Assembly: GCA_036250195.1 (NCBI GenBank)
Contig: JAVHZZ010000007.1
Location: 158,796,399 to 158,860,398, forward strand
DNA length: 64,000 nt
Source: Mixophyes australis
Taxonomy: Eukaryota; Chordata; Amphibia; Anura; Limnodynastidae
Direction: 5' to 3'
Shown one piece after another: positions 55,001 to 61,540 of this stretch. Made by a program: the position numbers and the translations under genes. The notes under the pieces were generated by a model. It did no database searches, was not told the origin of the DNA, and saw nothing but the letters and a program-made list of their open reading frames with translations. Position 1 is the first letter of the stretch; each line of letters begins with the position of its first letter.

Positions 55001-58000
55001 GTCCTGTGGTATCTGGCACCAAGACGTTAGCAGCAGATCCTGTAAGTCCTGTAAGGTGTGAGGTGGGGTCCATGGCTCGGACTTGTTTTCCAGCACATCC
55101 CACAGATGCTCAGATTGAGATCTGTGGATTTTGGAGGCCAAATAAACACCTTGATCTCTTTGTCATGTTCCACAAACCATTCCTGAGCAATGTCTGCAGT
55201 GTGGATGGCGCATTATCTTGCTGAAAGAGGCCATCAGGGAATACCGCTGCCATGAAGGGTGTACTTGGTCTGCAGCAATGTTTAGGTAGGTGGTACGTGT
55301 CATAGTAACATCCACATGAATGCCAGGACCCAAGGATTCCAGCAGAACATTGTTCACATCATCACACAGCCTCCGCCAGCTGCCTTCTTCCCATAGTGCA
55401 TCCTGGTGTCATCTCTTACCCGGGTAAACGACGCACACAGCCGTCCACATGATGTAAAAGAAAACTGCTCACAAGCCCATTGTAATCAACCTATAGATAG
55501 ATCTATACCAGGGCAGTGATCGGTCTATAGGTAGATCTGCGTCAGGGCAGTAATCAGTCTATAGGTAGATCTGCGTCGGGGCAGTGATCGGTCTATAGGT
55601 AGATCTGCGTCAGGGCAGTAATCGGTCTACAGGTAGATCTGCGTCAGGGCAGTGATCGGTCTATAGGTAGATCTGCGTCAGGGCAGTGATCGGTCTATAG
55701 GTAGATCTGCGTCAGGGAGTGATCGGTCTATTGGTAGATCTGCACAAGGACAGTGATCGGTCTATAGATAGATCTGCGTGAGGACAGTGATCGGTCTATA
55801 GGTAGATCTGCGTGAGGACAGTGATCGGTCTATAGGTAGATCTGCGTCAGGGCAGTGATCGGTCTATAGGTAGATCTGCGTCAGGGCAGTGATCGGTCTA
55901 TAGGTAGATCTGCGTCAGGGAGTGATCGGTCTATAGGTAGATCTGCGTCAGGGCAGTGATCGGTCTATAGGTAGATCTGCGTGAGGACAGTGATCGGTCT
56001 ATAGGTAGATCTGCGTGAGGACAGTGATCGGTCCATAGGTAGATCTGCGTCAGGGCAGTGATCGGTCTATAGGTAGATCTGCGTCAGGGCAGTGATCGGT
56101 CTATAGGTAGATCTGCGTCAGGGCAGTGATCGGTCTATAGGTAGATCTGCGTCAGGGCAGTGATCGGTCTATAGGTAGATCTGCGTCAGGGCAGTAATCA
56201 GTCTATAGGTAGATCTGCGTCAGGGCAGTGATCGGTCTATAGGTAGATCTGCGTCAGGGCAGTGATCGGTCTATAGGTAGATCTGCGTCAGGGCAGTGAT
56301 CTGTCTATAGGTAGATCTGCGTCAGGGCAGTGATCGGTCTATAGATAGATCTGCATCAGGACAGTGATCTGTCTATAGGTAGATCTGCATCAGGGCAGTG
56401 ATCGGTCTATAGGTAGATCTGCGTCAGGCAGTGATCAGTCTATAGGTAGATCTGTAACAGGACAGTGATCGGTCTATAGGTAGATCTGCGTGAGGACAGT
56501 GATCGGTCTATAGGTAGATCTGCGTCAGGGTAGTGATCGGTCTATAGGTAGATCTGTACCAGGGCAGTGATCGGTCTATAGGTAGATCTGTACCAGGACA
56601 GTGATCGGTCTATAGGTAGATCTGCGTCAGGGCAGTGATCGGTCTATAGGTAGATCTGCGTGAGGACAGTGATCGGTCTATAGGTAGATCTGGGTCAGGG
56701 CAGTGATCGGTCTATAGGTAGATCTGCGTCAGGGCAGTGATCGGTCTATAGGTAGATCTGCGCCAGGACAGTGATCGGTCTATAGGTAGATCTGCATCAG
56801 GATAGTGATCGGTCTATAGGTAGATCTGCGCCAGGGCAGTGATCGGTCTATAGGTAGATCTGTACCAGGGCAGTGATCGGTCTATAGGTAGATCTGGGTC
56901 AGGGCAGTGATCGGTCTATTGGTAGATCTGCGTCAGGGCAGTGATCGGTCTATAGGTAGATCTGCGCCAGGGCAGCACGGTGGCGTAGTGGTTAGCACGT
57001 CTGCCTCACAGCACTGGGGTCATGAGTTCGATTCCCAACCATGGCCTTATCTGTGTGGAGTTTGTATATTCTCCCCGTGTTTGCGTGGGTTTCCTCCGGG
57101 TGCTCTGGTTTCCTCCCACACTCCAAAAACATACTGGTAGGTTAATTGGCTGCAATCAAAAATTGACCCTAGTCTCTCCCTGTCTCCCTGTCTGTCTGTC
57201 TGTCTGTGTGTGAGTGTCTATAGTAGGGAATTTAGACTGTAAGCTCCAATGGGGCAGGGACTGATGTGAATGAGTTCTCTGTACAGCGCTGCGGAATTAG
57301 TGGCGCTATATAAATAAATGATGATGATGATGATGATGATCGGTCTATAGGTAGATCTGCATCAGGATAGTGATCGGTCTATAGGTAGATCTGCGCCAGG
57401 GCAGTGATCGGTCTATAGGTAGATCTGTACCAGGGCAGTGATCAGTCTATAGGTAGATCTGCGTCAGGCAGTGATCAGTCTATAGGTAGATCTGTACCAG
57501 GGCAGTGATCGGTCTATAGGTAGATCTGTACCAGGGCAGTGATCGGTCTATAGGTAGATCTGTACCAGGGCAGTGATTGCTCTATAGGTAGATCTGGGTC
57601 AGGGCAGTGATCGGTCTATAGGTAGATCTGCATCAGGGCAGTGATCGGTCTATAGGTAGATCTGCGTCAAGGCAGTGATCGGTCTATGAGTAGATCTGTA
57701 GTCAGGGCAGTGATCGGTCTATAGGTAGATCTGTACCAGGGCAGTGATCGGTCTATAGGTAGATCTGGGTCAGGGCAGTGATTGGTCTATAGCTAGATCT
57801 GCGTCAGGGCAGTGATCGGTCTATAGGTAGATCTGCATCAGGATAGTGATCGGTCTATAGGTAGATCTGCGCCAGGGCAGTGATCGGTCTATAGGTAGAT
57901 CTGTACCAGGGCAGTGATCAGTCTATAGGTAGATCTGCATCAGGATAGTGATCGGTCTATAGGTAGATCTGTACCAGGGCAGTGATCAGTCTATAGGTAG

Positions 58001-61000
58001 ATCTGTACCAGGGCAGTGATCGGTCTATAGGTAGATCTGCGTCAAGGCAATGATCGGTCTATAAGTAGATCTGTAGTCAGGGCAGTGATCGGTCTATAGG
58101 TAGATCTGCGTCAAGGCAATGATCGGTCTATAAGTAGATCTGTAGTCAGGGCAATGATCGGTCTATAAGTAGATCTGCGTCAGGGTAGTGATCGGTCTAT
58201 AGGTAGATCTGCGTCAGGGCAGTGATCGGTCTATAGGTAGATCTGCGTCAAGGCAATGATCGGTCTATAAGTAGATCTGTAGTCAGGGCAGTGATCGGTC
58301 TATAGGTAGATCTGTACCAGGGCAGTGATCGGTCTATAGGTAGATCTGGGTCAGGGCAGTGATCGGTCTATAGGTAGATCTGTACCAGGGCAGTGATTGC
58401 TCTATAGGTAGATCTGCGTCAGGGCAGTGATCGGTCTATAGGTAGATCTGTACTAGGGCAGTGATCGGTCTATAGGTAGATCTGGGTCAGGGCAGTGATC
58501 GGTCTATAGGTAGATCTGCGTCAGGGCAGTGATCGGTCTATAGGTAGATCTGCGCCAGGACAGTGATCGGTCTATAGATAGATCTGGGTCAGGGCAGTGA
58601 TCGGTCTATAGGCAGATCTGGGTCAGTGCAGTGATCGGTCTATAGGCAGATCTGGGTCAGTGCAGTGATCAGTCTATAGGTAGATCTGGGTCAGGGCAGT
58701 GATCGGTCTATAGGCAGATCTGGGTCAGGGCAGTGATCAGTCTATAGGTAGATCTGCGCCAGGACAGTGATCGGTCTATAGGTAGATCTGGGTCAGTGCA
58801 GTGATCAGTCTATAGGTAGATCTGGGTCAGTGCAGACATTACTCACAATTATACGTCAGGCAACAGTTGTAGAGAAAGGAGCAAAGCTGAATATCTACAA
58901 TGTATTTCTATAGTTGTTACCTAAACCCTAAATCAACAAATATGAATAAAGTGTCTGTGACAGATACATGTATTTGTGCAACTCACAACTTTATTAGATT
59001 GTAAGCTCATGTGAACGGGTCTTCATTGCACAAGTTTCTCCGCACTATCTGACTATTATGATTGGACATAGCTCCCTGTATGTGGGATTATGGTTAATTC
59101 CATATTAACTTTGCATTAATAATACCTCTGTGTTTGTACTATGATGTATCTACTAATTTCATGGTTCCATATAAATAAATGATTATAATAATATTTACTA
59201 TTTACTCTGTTGTTGGTGGAAAAGATATCCATAATAATAATAATAATAATACATAATAAAGAAAATAACAATATATACTACATTATAATACTATCTAGTT
59301 ATAGCTGAGTATTAATGTGGCTCTAGTTATATGGATATACAATGAAGTGGATGTTCACTGTGTCTCTATAACAAACACATTATATAAGTCACATTGTTAT
59401 ACAGAGATTGATGCTTTGTGTATTATTTCTTTGGCTTGTCAGATGTGTGTGATTAGTGTAGATTGCTTTGTGCAGTATTTATGTAGCCCATGTTCTGTCA
59501 ATGTACACAGCACTGTGTCTGGTCATTGTGTACAGTGTTACATAGTATGTTGAGACATTGTATTATCATTATTAATAACATTTATTTATATAGCGCCAGC
59601 ATATTCCGCTGCACTTTACAATTGGGCACAAACACAGCAATAAGACTGGGTATTAGAAGACAGACACAGCTATAAGAGGCTGCTGCACGTGAGCTCACAA
59701 TCTATGTTGTGCATCTTGTTCTGTGATTGTCTACAATGTGTTTTCCGATCAGCATGATAGAGAATTTGCTGCCAGATTGAACGGTTCCTTATTTCTGGTA
59801 AATGAATATTTTGGTGATATAAGTATTATTGAGGAAATCCTCTTTTAGAGGAAATGGAAAAGTGTGTACATGAGGCGTGTTCTAGGGGTGACCCCTTAAT
59901 ATGAAATGTGTGGGTGCAGTTATGTAATGTTTCCTATGTGATTCCACCTTCTCATTATCTCCTATTACCCAGATTATTTATTATACTTTGCCCTGGTAGC
60001 CGCTAAGTCTTTTGACCTTTAAGAAGTGCTGATCACATTGCCGTCACTATGTGTTCCATAGGTCATATACAGCATCCATCCCTCCAGGACAATTACATAA
60101 TTACATTTTTATTTTTTTTAAAAAAGGTGCTTTTATAAAACCAATCTCTTACAAAGTTAAAAATACATTCAATGCAACGTCCATAAAAGCAGATTATACA
60201 CATACACACAAGGATAAAGCACACTGATAGACAGGAGTTAAATAGACCAATATTTACAAGTAGCTAGAGAATAATTCACAAACTATAAACCATAATTGAA
60301 TCATTGGTCTCCAACAGTGACCTCATGTTATGTGGGGGTGTTAGGGGGTCACTCACCTGAGCTTGTCTGACTGCTTTTCTGGATAAAATCCCCTTCTGTC
60401 CAGCCAGGTTCTGATTTAAAATAAATGTGGGGTCCCCGATGGTCTGAAATCGTCTGGGTCTTCTCTATGTCAGCATTGAACGATGGATTGGTATTGGTCC
60501 TGTTTGGTTCTGACGGTGGATCAGTCTGTGTCCTGCTTGGTTCTGATGTTGGGTCGGTCTGTGTCCTGTTTGGTTCTGATGATGGGTCGGTCTGTGTCCT
60601 GCTTGGTTCTGATGTTGGGTCAGTCTGTGTCCTTTTTGGTTCTGATGATGGGTCAGTCTTTGTCCTGTTTGGTTCTGATGATGGGTCAGTCTTTGTCCTG
60701 TTTGGTTCTGATGTTGGGTCAGTCTGTGTCCTGTTTGGTTCTGATACTGGGTCAGTCTGTGTCCTGTTTGGTTCTGGTACTGGATCAGTCTGTGTCCTGT
60801 TTGGTTCTGATACTGGGTCAGTCTGTGTCCTGTTTGGTTCTGATACTGGAAGAGTCTGTGTCCTGTTTGGTTGTGATACTGGATCAGTCTGTGTCCTGTT
60901 TGGTTCTGATGCTGAGTCAGTCTGTGTCCTGTTTGGTTCTGATGATGGGTCAGTCTGTGTCCTGTTTGGTTCTGATGTTGGGTCAGTCTGTGTCCTGTTT

Positions 61001-61413
61001 GGTTCTGATGATGGGTCAGTCTGTGTCCTGTTTGGTTCTGATGCTGGGTCAGTCTGTGTCCTGTTTGGTTCTGATGATGGGTCAGTCTGTGTCCTGTTTG
61101 GTTCTGATACTGGGTCAGTCTGTGTCCTGTTTGGTTCTGATAAAGAATTGGTCCCTGTGTTAGGTGTCTTCCATAATGGATCAGTCTGTGTCCAGATTGG
61201 TTCTAGTGAGTTCTTCTTCTTCCATAATCCCGATGTCTCCGCTCTCCCCCTCAGCGCTGGACCAGGCAGTGATACTGAGGTCTCCCCCGGGTCAGTCCTG
61301 GTGCCCGGGGCGCTGGGAGATGGGGTCCCCGGGGAGGACCAGGGTCTGTCCGGATGAGTCTGAGCACAATGGGCGGCGCCCAGGAGCAGCAGCCAGAAGC
61401 CGGGGAGCATCAT
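27915..61413 (-). CDS. heg1: heg1, heart-of-glass mucin-like receptor (whole coding span, 13 exons)
   Basis: Thirteen minus-strand exons join in phase to 3705 bp, 1234 aa (human HEG1 is about 1381). Order: signal peptide and 11-residue repeats (1-352), Ser/Thr/Pro mucin region (353-838), EGF (839-875), calcium-binding EGF (876-916), SEA-like domain (917-1027), EGF-type stalk (1028-1099), membrane span (1100-1128), tail (1129-1234). The tail shows SGDFQMSPYAEYP, NGSTKNLLQMTDIYYS, GLPGSRHSC and a final RRRDYF. The C-terminal Tyr-Phe is the known HEG1 contact for the KRIT1 FERM domain. HEG1 is an endothelial and endocardial receptor acting with CCM proteins in heart and vessel development. The tail, stalk and SEA match HEG1 as I remember it, so identity is firm. 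Further mucin exons inside the 14-kb intron 1 cannot be excluded. Confidence 0.92.
28390..29170. repeat. 30-bp CpG-rich minisatellite, about 26 copies, heg1 intron 12
   Basis: Units of CAGTAAGGACGTGCGCGCGT plus AGTCAGTGTG. Most carry two to four CpG and many keep ACGTGCG. Two short partial units (near 28710 and 29025) mark duplication joints between sub-blocks. Confidence 0.95.
30190..30350. mobile_element. foldback repeat in heg1 intron 12
   Basis: CCAAATCTGCAG, CAGCCAATCAGA and ACATCAGCTT on the left pair with inverse copies on the right (CTGATTGGCTGATG, CTGCAGATTTGG). Imperfect palindrome of about 160 bp. Confidence 0.6.
30901..31075 (-). CDS. heg1: heg1 exon 12: cytoplasmic tail, first part
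   Basis: The exon encodes KSKHDISKLIFKSGDFQMSP, YAEYPKAQRSSEWGRETIEM and NGSTKNLLQMTDIYYS, the highly conserved HEG1 tail. It ends TATTCT|GTGAGT in phase 0. Confidence 0.95.
31611..31698 (-). CDS. heg1: heg1 exon 11: transmembrane segment
   Basis: The 88-bp exon encodes PYQLITVIIAAGGGG followed by VLLILVIALVVTCC, a single hydrophobic span ending in a Cys pair that could be palmitoylated. The acceptor is TTTGCAG|CC and the donor GTAG|GTATGT. Confidence 0.94.
33633..33670 (-). CDS. heg1: heg1 exon 10: end of stalk EGF
   Basis: The 38-bp exon (TTCTTAG|G to AACC|GTAAGT) encodes CPFGLGGFNCSN, nearly identical to human HEG1 at this place. Confidence 0.91.
33778..34075. mobile_element. MITE-like repeat (GGACAAAACCATGTTACAATGCA family)
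   Basis: It begins GGGCCTGATTCATTAAGGAT and contains CATGTAGCACACACATACTT with an inverse counterpart further on. A second copy, split by a SINE, is at 49478-50165. Confidence 0.55.
34133..34321. mobile_element. near-perfect foldback MITE, arms of about 90 bp, heg1 intron 9
   Basis: GGGGTAAATGTATCAATCTC through AGGCAGCGCCGC is mirrored as its reverse complement, ending GATACATTTACCCC. Arms differ at only a few bases, so the copy is probably young. Ends resemble the family at 2082-2246. Confidence 0.8.
35394..35436 (-). CDS. heg1: heg1 exon 9: short stalk exon
   Basis: The 43-bp exon (TTTCGCAG|CC to GTGAG|GTGAGG) encodes CDDGYKLENGGCV. It is shorter than muc13 exon 8, but human HEG1 has the same short form (CEDGYRLEN), so this is not a truncation. 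Confidence 0.9.
35524..37632. repeat. 26/28-bp minisatellite, about 79 copies, heg1 intron 8
   Basis: Units of CACATCTACACCTGTCCACA plus CACAGT (26 bp), CACACAGT (28 bp) or GACACTGCGA variants. Long plus-strand open frames exist across it, only because the repeat lacks stops. It fills most of the intron between heg1 exons 8 and 9. Confidence 0.96.
37691..37825 (-). CDS. heg1: heg1 exon 8: EGF-like stalk domain
   Basis: The acceptor TGTTTTGCAG|CT has a strong pyrimidine tract. The exon encodes VSLCNMKNPGCDNETAEC and a second half, FCQCKPGYFKYSKTDHSCR. Phase 1 at both ends. Confidence 0.91.
37893..40384. repeat. 51-bp minisatellite carrying splice donors, about 49 copies, heg1 intron 7
   Basis: In heg1 sense each unit reads GTAACGTTATACGTCCTGTA, then a GGCCTGCGCCCTCACC core, then TGTATTACCCAG, and repeats. 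The unit end matches the end of exon 7 at 21 of 25 bases, and the unit start is the exon 7 donor context. The array therefore seems to have grown from the exon 7/intron 7 junction. It leaves only about 65 non-repeat bases before exon 8. A few units have 2 extra bases (for example near 39545 and 39240). Confidence 0.95.
40378..40547 (-). CDS. heg1: heg1 exon 7: SEA-like domain, C-terminal part
   Basis: The acceptor TTCCAG|T leads to YSNHIVLTVQNIFSMASN and VTLFDLKRNIQSY, a close match to human HEG1. The exon ends LHPQLYYL at CCTAG|GTAACG in phase 1. This donor is the first unit of a 51-bp minisatellite that fills intron 7, so in-frame extension by use of later donors is possible. Confidence 0.86.
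41239..41297 (-). CDS. heg1: heg1 exon 6: SEA-like domain, middle part
   Basis: The 59-bp exon (CTGCAG|CTG to ACCAG|GTGAGA) encodes LNSSFSTITGYYQSSVTNT with an N-glycan sequon. Size and phase equal those of muc13 exon 5. Confidence 0.85.
41488..41518. repeat. (TATAT)n-like microsatellite
   Basis: About 30 bp of TTATA pentamers in heg1 intron 6. Confidence 0.8.
42125..42228 (-). CDS. heg1: heg1 exon 5: SEA-like domain, first part
   Basis: The exon encodes VRTFLGHIEIPRSFLNGS followed by a helix ending REILQI. Human HEG1 also follows its calcium-binding EGF with VRTF. The donor is ATA|GTGAGT in phase 0. Confidence 0.88.
42349..42497. mobile_element. palindromic MITE in heg1 intron 4
   Basis: Same family as 2082-2246: GAAAAAGTGGAGATTCTAGT to GCAACATCTCCACTTTTC. 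The left arm lacks part of the GCCTATAGCAACC segment. Confidence 0.7.
42767..42889 (-). CDS. heg1: heg1 exon 4: calcium-binding EGF domain
   Basis: The exon encodes DVDECLSNPC, then TTCVNSWGSFRCQCPLGY. The D-x-D-E-C start and the aromatic after the fourth cysteine are the calcium-binding EGF pattern. Phase 1 at both ends. Confidence 0.93.
43125..44090 (-). pseudogene. decayed Tc1-like transposon, heg1 intron 3
   Basis: The plus-strand end CACTATATGGACAAAACTAT follows TA (43123-43124). On the minus strand broken frames show ESLGWRMPGERYLPDYIMPT and VKFGGGGIMVWGC, hallmarks of Tc1 transposase. The matching far terminal repeat is missing and there are several frame breaks, so it is dead. Confidence 0.75.
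44546..44656 (-). CDS. heg1: heg1 exon 3: EGF-like domain 1
   Basis: The 111-bp symmetric phase-1 exon encodes CAPNPCHNGGVC, YSCDCPPAWRGDHC, six cysteines in EGF order. The acceptor is CCCCAG|CC and the donor AGAG|GTGAGG. Confidence 0.92.
44745..46202 (-). CDS. heg1: heg1 exon 2: large Ser/Thr/Pro mucin-like exon
   Basis: The exon of 1458 bp (ATTTCAG|AC to TCAG|GTGCAG) encodes an unstructured Ser/Thr/Pro ectodomain. It includes STTFTRTLLSVTNDSNLSD, which resembles a segment of the human HEG1 mucin region, and serine runs such as SSSSSYLSSSSNSS. The donor GTGCAG is weak but its phase fits exon 3. Confidence 0.87.
46720..47645. repeat. 22-bp minisatellite, about 42 copies, heg1 intron 1
   Basis: Plus-strand unit TATATCTCACCTGTACTCCA plus CC. 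In heg1 sense it contains ACAGGTGAGATATAG, a consensus-quality 5' splice site, in nearly every unit. It lies about 0.5-1.4 kb upstream of exon 2. Confidence 0.95.
47646..49477. other. heg1 intron 1, nothing recognised
   Basis: Unique-looking sequence with no exon, repeat array or RNA gene that I can support. Any missing heg1 mucin exon would show as a Ser/Thr-rich minus-strand frame; none stands out. Confidence 0.5.
49478..50165. mobile_element. MITE-like repeat split by a SINE
   Basis: GGGCAAAACCATGTTGCATT and, after the SINE, GTGTGCTACATGAGAAAGCA and TGCACCCCTTGCACTATAAC match the family at 33778-34075. The SINE lies inside, so it arrived later. Confidence 0.6.
49648..49983 (-). mobile_element. 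tRNA-derived SINE, copy 1
   Basis: Read on the minus strand: head GGTGGCTCAGTGGTTAGCAC (A-box type), GAGTTCAATTCCC (B-box type), body with GTTTGTATGTTCTCCCCGTG, 3' part GTACAGCGCTGTGGAATC and a GAT-rich tail. Confidence 0.8.
51325..51528. repeat. tandem repeat with long poly-C runs, 4-5 copies
   Basis: Units of GGCTCGGTTACAGGACACAT plus AATG are separated by C runs of about 8-23 bases. The minus (transcribed heg1 sense) strand has matching G runs. Confidence 0.88.
51620..51888 (-). mobile_element. tRNA-derived SINE, copy 2, 3' truncated
   Basis: Same family as 49648-49983, with body and head intact. The GCGCTATATAAA/GAT tail is missing. Confidence 0.72.
52830..53150. repeat. minisatellite of about 40 bp, 7-8 copies, heg1 intron 1
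   Basis: Diverged units of CTGGATAACACAGAATGGTG plus a GCAGGAAGATTGTCATA part. Confidence 0.85.
54582..55475 (-). pseudogene. decayed Tc1/mariner-like transposon, interrupted by a SINE
   Basis: The left end ATACACCAATTAGCCACAAC starts a known vertebrate Tc1-like family. On the minus strand broken frames show NVLLESLGPGIHVDV and LNIAADQVHPS of the transposase. A SINE occupies 54625-54950, and the 3' half is missing. Confidence 0.68.
54625..54950 (-). mobile_element. tRNA-derived SINE, copy 3, inside the Tc1-like element
   Basis: Full-length: GGCAGCACGGTGGCTCAGTG head, B-box region, GTACAGCGCTGCGGAATCAG, and an AAATAAATGATGATGATGAT tail. Confidence 0.82.
55491..58835. repeat. 34-bp minisatellite, about 88 copies, heg1 intron 1
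   Basis: Units of CAGTGATCGGTCTATAGGTA plus GATCTGCGTCAGGG. Variants (GCGTCA, GTACCA, GGGTCA, GCATCAGGATA, GTAGTCA) recur in ordered blocks, a higher-order structure. A SINE is inserted at about 56972-57340. Confidence 0.96.
56972..57340 (+). mobile_element. tRNA-derived SINE, copy 4, inside the 34-bp array
   Basis: Head GCAGCACGGTGGCGTAGTGG, B-box GAGTTCGATTCCC, 3' part GCGCTATATAAATAAATGAT and a (GAT)n tail. The tail merges with the TGATCGG of the next array unit, so no target duplication is distinguishable. Confidence 0.85.
58995..59195 (+). mobile_element. retroposon 3' tail
   Basis: GATTGTAAGCTCATGTGAAC and the end CATATAAATAAATGATTATA are typical of 3' tails shared by frog LINEs and SINEs. 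Confidence 0.4.
59566..59705. mobile_element. retroposon 3' fragment
   Basis: ATTTATATAGCGCCAGCATA and CCGCTGCACTTTACAATTGG belong to the common retroposon tail class related to the SINEs above. Confidence 0.45.
60357..61413 (-). CDS. heg1: heg1 exon 1: signal peptide and N-glycan-rich 11-residue repeats
   Basis: ATGATG at 61413 starts MMLPGFWLLLLGAAHCAQ, a clear signal peptide. After a Pro/Ser/Thr region, about residues 93-310 are twenty units of the type EPNRTQTDPVS (11 aa, 33 bp). Seventeen units keep the N-glycosylation sequon Asn-Arg-Thr; units 16, 17 and 19 have lost it. The exon ends TCAG|GTGAGT in phase 1, joining exon 2. The second ATG has A at -3 and may be the start used. The frame also stays open upstream into the adjoining minisatellite, but the signal peptide argues for this start. 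Confidence 0.8.
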
Positions 61414-61457
61414 GCGGGAGCGGCCCCCGGAGCAGGGACAGCCGGAGAGAGCAGCAT
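61410..61457 (-). CDS. upstream ORF of heg1, 15 codons
   Basis: ATG at 61457 (CTCCATGC) opens MLLSPAVPAPGAAPA. Its TGA stop (61412-61410) sits inside the ATGATG of the heg1 start, so stop and start overlap. If transcribed it could reduce or couple heg1 translation. The peptide itself need not matter. Confidence 0.3.
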   Translation of the reverse strand: MLLSPAVPAPGAAPA

Positions 61458-61540
61458 GGAGCGGACACTGAGCGCAGACTGACCGGGGAGGGAGGAGACA
61501 GCCAGCCCACCGGGGCCAGAGCCGCCCCCAGTACATCCAC
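61414..61540 (-). promoter_or_regulatory. GC-rich heg1 5' region, squeezed between the ATG and a minisatellite
   Basis: Only about 127 bp separate the ATG from the first minisatellite unit. The stretch is GC-rich with a GC box, GGGGGCGGC (about 61521-61530). No TATA box is seen. Transcription may start here or beyond the array. A short upstream ORF lies within it. Confidence 0.4.

Noticed and set aside
60425..61357. 310-aa and 226-aa plus-strand frames
   Set aside because: Antisense shadows of the heg1 exon 1 repeat.
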